64,000 nt of DNA. Source: Pseudooceanicola marinus. GTDB taxonomy: Bacteria; Pseudomonadota; Alphaproteobacteria; Rhodobacterales; Rhodobacteraceae. Position numbers and translations under genes: made by a program. The notes beneath the pieces were generated by a model that was not told where the DNA came from, ran no database searches, and worked only from the letters and a program-made list of their open reading frames with translations. Location: the NCBI RefSeq assembly GCF_020177265.1, contig NZ_JAIVMC010000007.1, positions 62,001 through 126,000 on the forward strand. Direction: 5' to 3'. Below, one piece after another: positions 25,393 through 33,830 of the stretch. How positions within the stretch are numbered: the first letter of the stretch is position 1; each line of letters opens with the position of its first letter.

Positions 25393-26340
25393 ATGCCCGA
25401 TCGCAGACTGCCCCTGAAACGCGCGTCGCTGACCCGGCGCTGGCGCCAGCTGGCGCTGCGCCTGGCGCTGGTCGCGCCGTTGGCCCTGGCCCCGCTGACC
25501 GCCCCCGCGCCGCTGGCCGCCCAGGATCGGCAGGAGACCCTGGCCGACGTGCGCCAGCAGCTGACCCTGCTCTATGGCGAGGTGCAGGGGCTGAAGCGCG
25601 AGCTGTCGACCACCGGCGCGCCCACGCAGATGAGCGGTGGCGGCAGCCAGCTTGAGCGGCTGAACGCCATCGAGGCTGAGCTGCGTCGCCTGACCGGCAA
25701 GACCGAAGAGCTGGAACATCGCATCGACCGTGTCGTCACCGACGGCACCAACCGCATCGGCGACCTGGAATTCCGCTTGGTCGAGCTGGAAGGCGGCGAC
25801 CTGAGCCAGCTGGGCGAAACCACGACCCTGGGCGGCGGCGCCGCGCCGGCGACCTCCGGGTCCGGCGCCCCGGCGTCTGAAACCAGCTCGGGCATCGCCC
25901 AAAGCACACTTCCCGCTACCGGCGATACCGCAAGCGGCGGTGCCGCGCCCCAACTGGCGGTCAGTGAAGAGGCCGACTTCCAGTCCGCCTCCGATCTGCT
26001 GGACAACGGGGATTACAGCGCGGCCCTGTCGGCCTTCGAGACCTTCAAGGCCAGCTACCCCGGCAGTCCCCTGACGCCCGAGGCCGACCTGGGCCGTGGC
26101 CGGGCGCTGGAGGGGCAGGGGGACATCAAGTCTGCCGCCCGTGCCTATCTCGACGCCTTCTCGGCCGCACCCTCCGAGGACAGCGCGCCCGAGTCGCTCT
26201 ATCGTCTGGGCCTTCTCCTCGGCCAGCTGGGCCAACAGAACGAAAGTTGCGTGACCCTGAGCGAAGTCTCCAACCGCTTCCCCGGCGGCCCCTGGGCGAC
26301 CGAGGCGAGCACCGCGCGGCAGCAACAGGGCTGTAGCTGA
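25393..26340 (+). CDS. cpoB: Tol-Pal-associated TPR protein CpoB (YbgF)
   Basis: The protein has 315 residues. The N-terminus is basic (DRRLPLKRASLTRRWRQ) with a long hydrophobic signal (about 20-45, ending LAAQ). A coiled-coil region (about 48-115, with LYGEVQGLKREL and IEAELRRLTGKTEELEHRI) promotes trimerisation. A Gly/Ser/Ala linker and C-terminal TPR repeats follow (SDLLDNGDYSAALSAFETF, GRALEGQGDIKSAARAYLDA). CpoB links peptidoglycan synthesis to Tol-driven constriction. The ATG at 25393 follows GAGGGAGACGG and gives a clean signal peptide; upstream codons are in a region full of hairpins. Confidence 0.92.
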   Translation: MPDRRLPLKRASLTRRWRQLALRLALVAPLALAPLTAPAPLAAQDRQETLADVRQQLTLLYGEVQGLKRELSTTGAPTQMSGGGSQLERLNAIEAELRRLTGKTEELEHRIDRVVTDGTNRIGDLEFRLVELEGGDLSQLGETTTLGGGAAPATSGSGAPASETSSGIAQSTLPATGDTASGGAAPQLAVSEEADFQSASDLLDNGDYSAALSAFETFKASYPGSPLTPEADLGRGRALEGQGDIKSAARAYLDAFSAAPSEDSAPESLYRLGLLLGQLGQQNESCVTLSEVSNRFPGGPWATEASTARQQQGCS

Positions 26341-26353
26341 CACCGGCATCTGA

Positions 26354-27625
26354 ATGACTGAAAGCACCTCCCTCCTGAAAGAGATCGTCGCCGGGCATTT
26401 CCTGCCCGGTCCCGCCGAGGAAATCGGCCTGGCGGTCTCTGGCGGGGGGGATTCCATGGCGCTGATGCATCTCATGGCCGAAGTCGCCGTCGAGGGCGGT
26501 CTGCGCCTGCGCGTGGCCACGGTGGATCACGGGCTGCGGCCCGAGGCGGCGGACGAGGCGGCCCGTGTGGGCGAGGCGGCTGCGGGCCTGGGCCTGCCCC
26601 ATGAGGTGCTGCACTGGGACGGCGCCGCGGATGAGACCGGCAACCTTCAGGATCGCGCCCGCCGCGCGCGCTATGACCTGCTCGCGGACTGGGCGCGCCG
26701 CCACGGCATGCGCCAGATCGCCCTTGGCCATACCTCCGATGACCAGGCCGAGACCTTCCTGATGCGCCTGGCGCGCGCGCCGGGCGCCGACGGTCTGTCG
26801 GGCATGGCGGCACGTCGCCGCATGGGGGCGGTGACGCTGGTGCGCCCGATGCTGGAGATCTCGCGCAGCTGTCTGCGGAACTACCTGGAAACCTGCGGCC
26901 TCACCTGGGTCGAGGACCCCTCGAACCAGGACGACCGTTTCGACCGGGTGCGCGCCCGCCGCGCGCTGGAGGTGTTGCGCCCCCTGGGCCTGACCGTCCA
27001 GACATTGTCGGAAACGGCGAAGAACATGGCCTCGGTCCGCAACGCGCTTGGCTGGTATGCCTTCACGGAGGCGCAGCGCCTGGTGCGGATCCAGGGGGGC
27101 GACCTGGTGATCGAGCGCAGCGGCTTTCGCGTCCTGCAGCCCGAGATTGCGCGGCGTCTGCTGTCACAGGCGTTGATCTGGATTTCGGGCAGCGACTACC
27201 CGCCGCGGCGCCGGGCGCTTGCGATGGCGCAGGAGGCGGTGCGATCGGGCTCCGGCATGACGCTGCACGGCTGCCAGATCTCGGTCACGCCGCGCGAATT
27301 GCGCATCACCCGCGAATACGCCGCGGTGAAGGATCTGAGTGTTCCGGCCGACGGTGTCTGGGACGGGCGCTGGCGGCTCAGCGGCCCCTGGGGCGACCGC
27401 TTCGGCGCCGCGGGGGCGGAGATCCGCCCACTGGGCGCCGAAGGCCTGCGCCTGTGCAGTGAATGGCGCGCCTCCGGTCTGCCTTACCGGTCCCTGCTGG
27501 GCTATCCCTCGGTCTGGATGGACGGGGACCTGGTGGCCGCACCCCATGCGGGGTTCGGTGACGGCTGGCGCGCGGATCTGCTGCGGGGCGAGGACGCGCT
27601 GCACACCGGCCTCCTGGCACAGTGA
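26354..27625 (+). CDS. tilS: tRNA(Ile)-lysidine synthase
   Basis: The protein has 423 residues. The PP-loop motif AVSGGGDSMALMHLM (Ser-Gly-Gly-Gly-Asp-Ser at about 29-34) is the ATP-pyrophosphatase site. VDHGLRPEA and LGHTSDDQAETFLMRLAR are further TilS signatures, and NYLETCGLTWVEDPSNQDDRFDRVRAR identifies the family. It converts C34 of the AUA-reading tRNA-Ile to lysidine, an essential step. It begins 13 bp after cpoB, and ftsH follows 145 bp later, the common cpoB-tilS-ftsH order of alphaproteobacteria. The C-terminal part is divergent, as is usual. Confidence 0.94.
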   Translation: MTESTSLLKEIVAGHFLPGPAEEIGLAVSGGGDSMALMHLMAEVAVEGGLRLRVATVDHGLRPEAADEAARVGEAAAGLGLPHEVLHWDGAADETGNLQDRARRARYDLLADWARRHGMRQIALGHTSDDQAETFLMRLARAPGADGLSGMAARRRMGAVTLVRPMLEISRSCLRNYLETCGLTWVEDPSNQDDRFDRVRARRALEVLRPLGLTVQTLSETAKNMASVRNALGWYAFTEAQRLVRIQGGDLVIERSGFRVLQPEIARRLLSQALIWISGSDYPPRRRALAMAQEAVRSGSGMTLHGCQISVTPRELRITREYAAVKDLSVPADGVWDGRWRLSGPWGDRFGAAGAEIRPLGAEGLRLCSEWRASGLPYRSLLGYPSVWMDGDLVAAPHAGFGDGWRADLLRGEDALHTGLLAQ

Positions 27626-27686
27626 GCGCGGCGTCATTTTTTCGCCCAAAGTGACCGGCTCGGGCTCACGACGGGGTCGCGGTACA

Positions 27687-27714
27687 TTGAACCCGGGGCG
27701 ATCAAGCTTATTTA
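27687..27714 (+). promoter_or_regulatory. Probable ftsH promoter
   Basis: TTGAAC (27687-27692), 16 bp, TATTTA (27709-27714), in a locally A+T-rich stretch about 55 bp before the GTG start of ftsH. A heat-shock (RpoH) contribution is possible but not resolved by sequence. Confidence 0.45.
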
Positions 27715-27770
27715 ATCCCGGACGCCCTTATGCTAGGCGACTTACGACTTCGACTTAGGGGAGACCTTTC

Positions 27771-29687
27771 GTGGGTACCGCAAAAAACCTCGCCTTCTGG
27801 GCCGTACTGCTGCTGCTGATCGTGGCGCTGTTCAATCTGTTCGGCGGCTCGAACAGCGCGCTGCAAAGCCAGTCCCGGCCCTACTCCCAATTCGTTCAGG
27901 AGGTGGACGACGGATTCGTGCAATCCGTGACGCTGGATGGCGAGAAGGTGCTGTACCGCGGGACCGACGGCCGCGACTACGTGACCATCAAGCCCGAGGA
28001 TGCCGAACTGACGAGCGAGCTGATCGCCGACGGCATCCCGGTCGAGGCGCGCAGCCAGGAAGAGAACGGCTTCCAGGCCTTCATCATCTCGCTGCTGCCG
28101 ATCCTGCTGCTGATCGGCGTGTGGATCTATTTCATGAACCGCATGCAGGGCGGCGGCAAGGGCGGGGCCATGGGCTTCGGCAAGTCCAAGGCCAAGATGC
28201 TGACCGAGAAATCGGGCCGCGTGACCTTCGACGACGTGGCCGGCATCGACGAGGCCAAGGAAGAACTGGAAGAAATCGTGGAATTCCTGCGCAATCCGCA
28301 GAAATTCTCCCGTCTGGGCGGCAAGATCCCCAAGGGCGCGCTTCTGGTGGGCCCTCCGGGCACCGGTAAGACGCTTCTGGCCCGTGCCATCGCAGGCGAG
28401 GCCGGCGTGCCCTTCTTCACCATCTCGGGCTCCGACTTCGTCGAGATGTTCGTGGGTGTCGGTGCAAGCCGTGTCCGCGACATGTTCGAACAGGCCAAGA
28501 AGAACGCCCCCTGCATCGTCTTCATTGACGAGATCGACGCCGTGGGCCGCCATCGTGGCGCTGGCTATGGCGGGGGCAACGACGAACGCGAACAGACCCT
28601 CAACCAGCTGCTGGTCGAGATGGACGGCTTCGAAAGCAACGAGGGTGTGATCATCGTCGCGGCCACCAACCGCCGTGATGTGCTGGACCCCGCGCTGCTG
28701 CGTCCGGGCCGTTTCGACCGCCAGGTGACCGTGCCAAACCCCGACATCAAGGGCCGCGAGAAGATCCTGGGCGTGCACGCCCGCAAGACGCCCCTGGGCC
28801 CCGATGTCGATCTGCGCATCATCGCGCGCGGCACGCCCGGCTTCTCGGGCGCCGACCTCGCGAACCTGGTGAACGAGGCCGCGCTGATGGCCGCCCGCGT
28901 CGGGCGACGTTTCGTGACCATGGTCGATTTCGAGAACGCCAAGGACAAGATCATGATGGGCGCCGAGCGCCGCTCCATGGTGATGACCCCGGCGCAGAAG
29001 GAAATGACGGCCTATCACGAGGCCGGCCACGCCATCGTCGGCCTGACGCTGCCGAAATGCGACCCGGTCTACAAGGCCACCATCATCCCCCGTGGCCAGG
29101 CCCTGGGCATGGTGATGTCCCTGCCGGAAATGGACCAGCTGAACTACTTCAAGGATGAGCTGGAAGAGAAGATCGCGATGACCATGGCTGGCAAGGCCGC
29201 CGAGATCATCAAGTACGGTGAAGAGCACGTGTCGAACGGTCCCTCGGGCGATATCATGCAGGCCTCCAACCTGGCGCGGGCCATGGTGATGCGGTGGGGG
29301 ATGTCCGACGCGGTCGGCAACATCGATTACCAGGAGGCCGCGGAGGCCTTCCGTGGGGGCGGCGCCGGTGGCTTCTCCATCTCCGCCCAGACCAAGGAGA
29401 TGATCGAGAGCGAAGTGAAGCGGATCATCGACGAAGGCTACCAGGAGGCACACCGCATCCTGAGCGAGCGTCACGAGGAATGGGAACGTCTGGCTCAGGG
29501 CCTGCTGGAATATGAGACCCTGACCGGCGCCGAGATCGAGCGTGTGATCCGTGGCGAGCCCCCCCATGCCGACGACGGCGAGGACGACAGCTCCGACCAG
29601 GGCTCCGCGCCGTCCGTGGCGGCGATCCCGAAGACCAAGCCGAAGCCCAAGCCCGATGGCGGGCTGGAGCCGGAACCCTCCGCCTGA
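27771..29687 (+). CDS. ftsH: ATP-dependent zinc metalloprotease FtsH
   Basis: The protein has 638 residues. Two membrane helices (about 5-25 and 103-121) flank a small periplasmic domain. The AAA+ module has Walker A GPPGTGKT (about 194-201), Walker B in [17 protein letters not shown] and the second region [16 protein letters not shown]. The zinc protease site HEAGH lies at about 415-419. FtsH degrades misfolded membrane proteins and regulators such as LpxC and RpoH. The start is a GTG preceded by TAGGGGAGACC. The tail is Pro/Lys-rich (KTKPKPKP). A clear terminator follows. Confidence 0.97.
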   Translation: MGTAKNLAFWAVLLLLIVALFNLFGGSNSALQSQSRPYSQFVQEVDDGFVQSVTLDGEKVLYRGTDGRDYVTIKPEDAELTSELIADGIPVEARSQEENGFQAFIISLLPILLLIGVWIYFMNRMQGGGKGGAMGFGKSKAKMLTEKSGRVTFDDVAGIDEAKEELEEIVEFLRNPQKFSRLGGKIPKGALLVGPPGTGKTLLARAIAGEAGVPFFTISGSDFVEMFVGVGASRVRDMFEQAKKNAPCIVFIDEIDAVGRHRGAGYGGGNDEREQTLNQLLVEMDGFESNEGVIIVAATNRRDVLDPALLRPGRFDRQVTVPNPDIKGREKILGVHARKTPLGPDVDLRIIARGTPGFSGADLANLVNEAALMAARVGRRFVTMVDFENAKDKIMMGAERRSMVMTPAQKEMTAYHEAGHAIVGLTLPKCDPVYKATIIPRGQALGMVMSLPEMDQLNYFKDELEEKIAMTMAGKAAEIIKYGEEHVSNGPSGDIMQASNLARAMVMRWGMSDAVGNIDYQEAAEAFRGGGAGGFSISAQTKEMIESEVKRIIDEGYQEAHRILSERHEEWERLAQGLLEYETLTGAEIERVIRGEPPHADDGEDDSSDQGSAPSVAAIPKTKPKPKPDGGLEPEPSA

Positions 29688-29713
29688 TCGAGCGCGAGAG
29701 GAGAAGATTGAGA

Positions 29714-29740
29714 GGCCGGGGCAAACGCTCCGGCCTTTTC
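29714..29740 (+). terminator. Intrinsic terminator of ftsH
   Basis: GGCCGG (29714-29719) pairs with CCGGCC (29730-29735) around a 10-nt loop, followed by TTTTC. It starts 27 bp after the ftsH stop. Confidence 0.8.
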
Positions 29741-29778
29741 CCTTCCTGTATCGGCCCTTGGCAGATGGCCGCCGGCGG

Positions 29779-29842
29779 GAGTATTTGCAGCCATCGTATA
29801 GGGGTAGGTCTTCCTTCTTTCATACGATGGCTGCAAACACTC
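29779..29842. repeat. Long imperfect inverted repeat (21-bp arms)
   Basis: TTTGCAGCCATCGTAT (29784-29799) and its exact reverse complement (29822-29837) surround 22 bp. Including one mismatch, the arms extend to 21 bp (29779-29799 and 29822-29842). The left arm is entered by GGCGGGAGTATTT, a sequence type I associate with dispersed extragenic repeats in Rhodobacterales. No gene overlaps it. Confidence 0.8.
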
Positions 29843-29970
29843 TGGGGGAGTCTCGGCGGGCCGAGACGGGGGCAAAGCCCCCTCCGCCGATTGCCTCTTC
29901 CCGCCGCTTTCGGGTTGCCGGGCGCCGGGCTTACGGCGAGGATCACCCGTGCCCCGGACCGGAGAAAGAC

Positions 29971-30582
29971 ATGCCTGCCCTCATCGCCACAGAGTACACC
30001 GCACGCATCACCTGGCTGGGCCTCGTGCCCGACCGCGACAGTGACCTGCCGTCCGTCCGGCGCGAACGGCTGGAATTGCGGTTTTCCGGACCGGCGGGGG
30101 AAAGCCATGGCGGGCTGACCCGCCCCAGCTGTTCGCGGGTCCTGACGCAGTACCCGCAGCAGGGCACCGAGATCCGCAACGTACGTCAGTTGTCGATTCT
30201 CTCGGCGGAGGAACTGGCGAAGATCGCCGAGGGCTGTGGGCTGGAGACGCTGGATCCGGCTCTGCTTGGTGCCACCATGGTGATCGAGGGGATCCCCGAT
30301 TTCAGCCATGTGCCACCCTCATCGCGCCTGCAGGGCGCCGACGGGGCCACCGTGACGGTGGACATGGAAAACCGCCCCTGCCTGCTGCCCGCGCGGGAGA
30401 TCGAGAAACGGATGCCGGGCCACGGTAAGCCCTTCAAACGCGCCGCGCGCGGGCTGCGCGGCGTCACCGCCTGGGTGGAGCGCGAGGGCGCCTTTACCCT
30501 GGGCGAGGAGATCCGCCTGCATATCCCGCATCAGCCGGTCTGGGCCCACCTGGATCGCGCCTATGCCGATGCCCGCGACTGA
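29971..30582 (+). CDS. MOSC-domain protein
   Basis: The protein has 203 residues. The MOSC fold is indicated by RERLELRFSGPAGESHGGLT, the cysteine-containing segment TRPSCSRVLTQYP, IRNVRQLSILSAEELAKIAE, and LGATMVIEGIPDFSHVPPSS near the centre. MOSC domains occur in molybdenum-cofactor sulfurases and in proteins handling sulfur transfer or N-hydroxylated substrates. The stand-alone form here has no linked partner, so the substrate is unknown. The reading frame stays open further upstream, but GGAGAAAGAC before the ATG at 29971 and the family N-terminus fix the start. It is cytoplasmic. Confidence 0.82.
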   Translation: MPALIATEYTARITWLGLVPDRDSDLPSVRRERLELRFSGPAGESHGGLTRPSCSRVLTQYPQQGTEIRNVRQLSILSAEELAKIAEGCGLETLDPALLGATMVIEGIPDFSHVPPSSRLQGADGATVTVDMENRPCLLPAREIEKRMPGHGKPFKRAARGLRGVTAWVEREGAFTLGEEIRLHIPHQPVWAHLDRAYADARD

Positions 30583-30617
30583 CGGGATGCGCCGGAGGGC
30601 CCCTGCGCGCGGCCAAT

Positions 30618-30653
30618 AAAAAACCGGCAGGTTCCGAGCGAGGAACCTGCCGG
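30618..30653 (-). terminator. Strong intrinsic terminator (minus strand)
   Basis: A perfect 12-bp stem, CCGGCAGGTTCC (30624-30635) with GGAACCTGCCGG (30642-30653), and an A6 run on its left that is a U run on the minus strand. It lies 32 bp after the stop of the microprotein gene and also separates it from the convergent MOSC gene. Confidence 0.88.
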
Positions 30654-30684
30654 CAGTCAGACTGAGTTCTGGGGAAAAGTGTCG

Positions 30685-30759
30685 TCAGGCAAACAGCGCC
30701 ACGGCCAGCGCAAGCGTGGCAGCGAAGCTGGGGAAGACGACGAGGGCAGCGGATCTCAT
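30685..30759 (-). CDS. 24-residue hydrophobic microprotein under an EcfG-like promoter
   Basis: A short open frame begins MRSAALVVFPSFAA and ends ALAVALFA, almost entirely hydrophobic and long enough for one membrane helix. It has AAGGAGAACAAAC immediately before the ATG, an alternative-sigma-type promoter about 50 bp upstream and a strong intrinsic terminator 32 bp downstream. This is a complete transcription unit with nothing else inside it. I do not recognise a family. The structure resembles small stress-induced membrane proteins, but translation is not proven. The transcript could also act as a small RNA. Confidence 0.6.
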   Translation of the reverse strand: MRSAALVVFPSFAATLALAVALFA

Positions 30760-30807
30760 GTTTGTTCTCCTTGGGCAGCTATGGAGTTATCGTCCGTTCG
30801 GGGTATT

Positions 30808-30833
30808 AACGCGGTGTTGAGGAAAAAAGTTCC
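30808..30833 (-). promoter_or_regulatory. EcfG-type (general stress response) promoter
   Basis: On the minus strand GGAAC (30833-30829), 17 bp, CGTT (30811-30808) followed by AATAC. This matches the GGAAC-N16/17-CGTT consensus of alphaproteobacterial EcfG-type general stress sigma factors. Transcription would start near 30800, about 40 bp before the microprotein ATG. Confidence 0.6.
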
Positions 30834-30924
30834 GCTGCTCTTATCCACAAGTTTCTGACTGCGGAAGTCATGAATACCTGACCGTATGGAATTCCTGCCT
30901 TGCTGCATCTGCATGACAGCCCCT

Positions 30925-30953
30925 TTGGCAAGCGGCGCGGGGACGGGTAGGCT
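30925..30953 (+). promoter_or_regulatory. Probable housekeeping promoter of fhs
   Basis: TTGGCA (30925-30930), 17 bp, TAGGCT (30948-30953), about 50 bp before the fhs start. Confidence 0.45.
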
Positions 30954-31004
30954 CCGCGCGACCGCCCCCGGAAACCTCTCCGCGGCAGCCAGAAGGAGAC
31001 AGCC

Positions 31005-32681
31005 ATGAGCCAGCCCAGTGACATCGAGATCGCCCGCGCGGCGCGGAAGAAGCCGATCACCGAGATCGCGGACCGCCTGGGCATTCCCGAAGAGGCCGTG
31101 CTGCCCTATGGCCGTGACAAGGCCAAGGTGGACCGCGATTTCATTGCCGGCCTCGCGGATCGGCCCCGGGGCAAGCTGGTGCTGGTCACCGCCGTGACCC
31201 CGACGCCCGCGGGCGAGGGCAAGACGACGACCACCGTGGGTTTGGGCGACGGGCTGGCACGGATCGGCGAAAACGTCGCGATCTGCCTGCGCGAGGCCTC
31301 GCTGGGCCCCTGTTTCGGCATGAAGGGGGGCGCCGCCGGCGGTGGCCATGCCCAGGTGGTGCCGATGGAGGAGATGAACCTTCATTTCACTGGCGATTTC
31401 CATGCCATCACCAGCGCCCACAACCTGCTGGCGGCGATGATCGACAATCACATCCACTGGGGCAATGCGCTGGACATTGACGCCCGGCGGGTGACCTGGC
31501 GGCGGGTGATGGACATGAACGACCGGGCATTGCGCGACGTGGTCGTCTCGCTGGGCGGTGTCGGCAACGGGTTTCCGCGTCAGACCGGCTTCGACATCAC
31601 GGTGGCGAGCGAGATCATGGCGATCCTCTGCCTGGCGCGGGACCTCGACGACCTGCAGGCGCGCCTGGGCCGGATCATCATCGGCTATACCCGTGACAAG
31701 GCCCCGGTGACGGCGAAGGATCTGAAGGCCGACGGCGCCATGGTGGTGCTGCTGCGCGAGGCGATGCAGCCCAACCTGGTGCAGACGCTGGAGAACACGC
31801 CCGCCTTCGTCCACGGCGGGCCCTTTGCCAATATCGCCCATGGCTGCAATTCCGTGGTGGCCACGGAAACTGCCTTGCGCCTGGCGGACATCGTGGTGAC
31901 CGAGGCGGGTTTCGGCGCCGACTTGGGGGCCGAGAAGTTCCTGGACATCAAGTGCCGCAAGGCCGGCCTGTCGCCCGATGCGGCGGTGCTGGTGGCGACA
32001 GTGAGGTCGCTGAAGATGTCGGGCGGTGTCGATAAGGCCGACCTGGGCGACGAGGATGCCGAAGCGGTGGCGCGTGGTTGTGCCAATCTGGGCCGCCACC
32101 TGGAAAACCTGCGCGGCTACGGCCTGCCGGTGCTGGTGGCGATCAACCGGTTCGACGGCGATACCGAGGCCGAACTGGCGGCCGTGCGCGACTACGTGGA
32201 GGGGCAGGGGGCCGAGGTTCACCTGTGCACCCACTGGGCCGAGGGGGGCGCGGGCACCGAAGGGCTGGCGCGCCGCGTGGCCGAGGTGGTGCAGGCGGGC
32301 GAGGCGGATTTCGCGCCGATCTACCCCGACGACATGGGGTTGGTGGAAAAGATCGAGACCGTCGCCCGGCGCATCTACCGCGCCGAAGGCATCGACATGC
32401 CCGCCCCGGTGCGCGCACAGCTGGCGGACTGGGAAAAGGCGGGCTTCGGGGATCTGCCGGTCTGCATGGCCAAGACGCAGTATTCCTTCAGCGCCGACCC
32501 GGGCCTGCGCGGGGCGCCCGACGGGTTCCGCGTGCCGGTGCGCGAGGTGCGGTTGAGCGCCGGGGCCGGCTTCGTGGTGGCGATCTGCGGGGAGATCATG
32601 ACCATGCCGGGCCTGCCCCGCGTGCCGGCGGCCGAGGCCATCGGTCTGAATGAGGCGGGGGAGATCGAGGGGCTGTTCTGA
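31005..32681 (+). CDS. fhs: Formate-tetrahydrofolate ligase
   Basis: The protein has 558 residues. The P-loop [18 protein letters not shown] (about 64-81), the signature [19 protein letters not shown], and [24 protein letters not shown] segments (here [18 protein letters not shown]) are all present. It makes 10-formyltetrahydrofolate from formate, ATP and tetrahydrofolate, feeding one-carbon metabolism. In Rhodobacterales it supports formate assimilation from methyl compounds such as DMSP and glycine betaine. GGAGACAGCC precedes the ATG. No folD or purU lies adjacent. Its length is normal. Confidence 0.97.
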   Translation: MSQPSDIEIARAARKKPITEIADRLGIPEEAVLPYGRDKAKVDRDFIAGLADRPRGKLVLVTAVTPTPAGEGKTTTTVGLGDGLARIGENVAICLREASLGPCFGMKGGAAGGGHAQVVPMEEMNLHFTGDFHAITSAHNLLAAMIDNHIHWGNALDIDARRVTWRRVMDMNDRALRDVVVSLGGVGNGFPRQTGFDITVASEIMAILCLARDLDDLQARLGRIIIGYTRDKAPVTAKDLKADGAMVVLLREAMQPNLVQTLENTPAFVHGGPFANIAHGCNSVVATETALRLADIVVTEAGFGADLGAEKFLDIKCRKAGLSPDAAVLVATVRSLKMSGGVDKADLGDEDAEAVARGCANLGRHLENLRGYGLPVLVAINRFDGDTEAELAAVRDYVEGQGAEVHLCTHWAEGGAGTEGLARRVAEVVQAGEADFAPIYPDDMGLVEKIETVARRIYRAEGIDMPAPVRAQLADWEKAGFGDLPVCMAKTQYSFSADPGLRGAPDGFRVPVREVRLSAGAGFVVAICGEIMTMPGLPRVPAAEAIGLNEAGEIEGLF

Positions 32682-32996
32682 CGATCCCCGCTGTCGGACG
32701 TTCCTGATCCGCATAAGGCGCGAGGCGTGGATTGTGAAAGATCCACGCCCTCAGGTCGTCTCGACACAGGGGCAGGCGATATCACTTTTCGGACCTTTCG
32801 GGCTTCACCGGGGCCGCTTTTCCTCACGTGAACTTTGCCTATGAATGCATGGAAAGTATAATCACTTTCCTTTTGCGGAGCATGCTAATCTGATCAGGCA
32901 GCGATTCCCCTTTGGAGTCCAGAACCGGCGTTTGGCATGGTTGCCCGGGCAGATCCGCCCTAGGTTGAGGAAAGGCAAACTCTGCGCCGTCGCCCT
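32682..32996. other. Intergenic region between fhs and pdeM
   Basis: 315 bp without a credible gene. It contains two hairpins: GCGTGGAT / ATCCACGC (32725-32732 and 32741-32748), and GGAAAGT / ACTTTCC (32851-32857 and 32864-32870) followed by TTTTG. The second sits in an A+T-rich patch and may act as a terminator for fhs. Confidence 0.5.
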
Positions 32997-33650
32997 TCAG
33001 CGTGGCATCGGGATCGGCCGAGCCGTCGACCCGGTGAGGATGGCGACCGCACCCGCCCCCATCAGGCCCGACAGTGCCGGGTCGCGCGTGCGCAGTCCGC
33101 CGGTGTAGGTACCGAAGGCCGGCAGGATCAGGCGTTGGCCGTCGAGCAGGAAACAGGGCCGCGCCCGCCCGCCGCGCAGACCGGCCTTGGGATGGTAATG
33201 GCCCGACACCTCCGCCTGCGCCCCGGGCAGGGCGATGTGGCGGAAGGTGAGGGGGCTGAGGGAGAGCTCGGCCAGATGTTCCCCGCCCAGGTCGACGGGG
33301 CCGGGATCATGGTTGCCTTCGATCCAGATCCAGCGCCGCCCGGCCTGCAACGTGGCGATCCACAGCCGGTGCGCCTGCGGCAGGGCACGGGCGGCGGCGT
33401 CATCGTCGAAACTGTCGCCCAGGCAGACCACGGTCTCGGCCTGCGTCTGCTGCAGCGCCTCTTCGAGGCGCGCCAGCGTATCCTGGGTCTCATAGGGTGG
33501 CAGGGGCGACAGGGCGCGGCGTGCGGCGCGCTCGGCCTTGCCCAGGTGCAGGTCGGAGACGCAGAGCAGCCGTTCGGCGGGCCAGTGCAGCGCGCCCGAG
33601 GGCAGGGCGATCAACTGGGCCCCGGCAAGAGAGAAGGGATGGCCGGTCAT
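32997..33650 (-). CDS. pdeM: Ligase-associated DNA damage response endonuclease PdeM
   Basis: This 217-residue calcineurin-like metallophosphoesterase has all metal motifs: SDLHLGK (Asp33, His35), GDSFDD, GNHD and SGHYHPK. The context marks it as PdeM, the nuclease of the ligase-associated repair set (helicase, exonuclease, ATP-dependent ligase, PdeM). The partner helicase lies 180 bp upstream on the same strand. The ligase and exonuclease genes are not in the window. The start at 33650 gives a normal N-terminus. The gene is probably co-transcribed with the helicase gene. Confidence 0.88.
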   Translation of the reverse strand: MTGHPFSLAGAQLIALPSGALHWPAERLLCVSDLHLGKAERAARRALSPLPPYETQDTLARLEEALQQTQAETVVCLGDSFDDDAAARALPQAHRLWIATLQAGRRWIWIEGNHDPGPVDLGGEHLAELSLSPLTFRHIALPGAQAEVSGHYHPKAGLRGGRARPCFLLDGQRLILPAFGTYTGGLRTRDPALSGLMGAGAVAILTGSTARPIPMPR

Positions 33651-33830
33651 GGGCCGTTCTTGGCGCGGGTGGCGAGGAAGGGCAAGAGGCGCCGTGGTGA
33701 TGGGGTGTAGGTCGGACAGGGGGCTCTGCCCCCTGCTGCGCGCCCTCCCATGGACTGTTTTCTATAAGGAGAAGCCTGGAGCATGCGCCTGCCGAGAGGC
33801 TGCCGTCCTCCTCGCAGGCGCGAGGGCCGC

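Noticed and set aside
32845-33108. An 87-codon frame between fhs and pdeM
   Set aside because: It overlaps the end of pdeM antisense, lacks a ribosome-binding site and has no recognisable domain.
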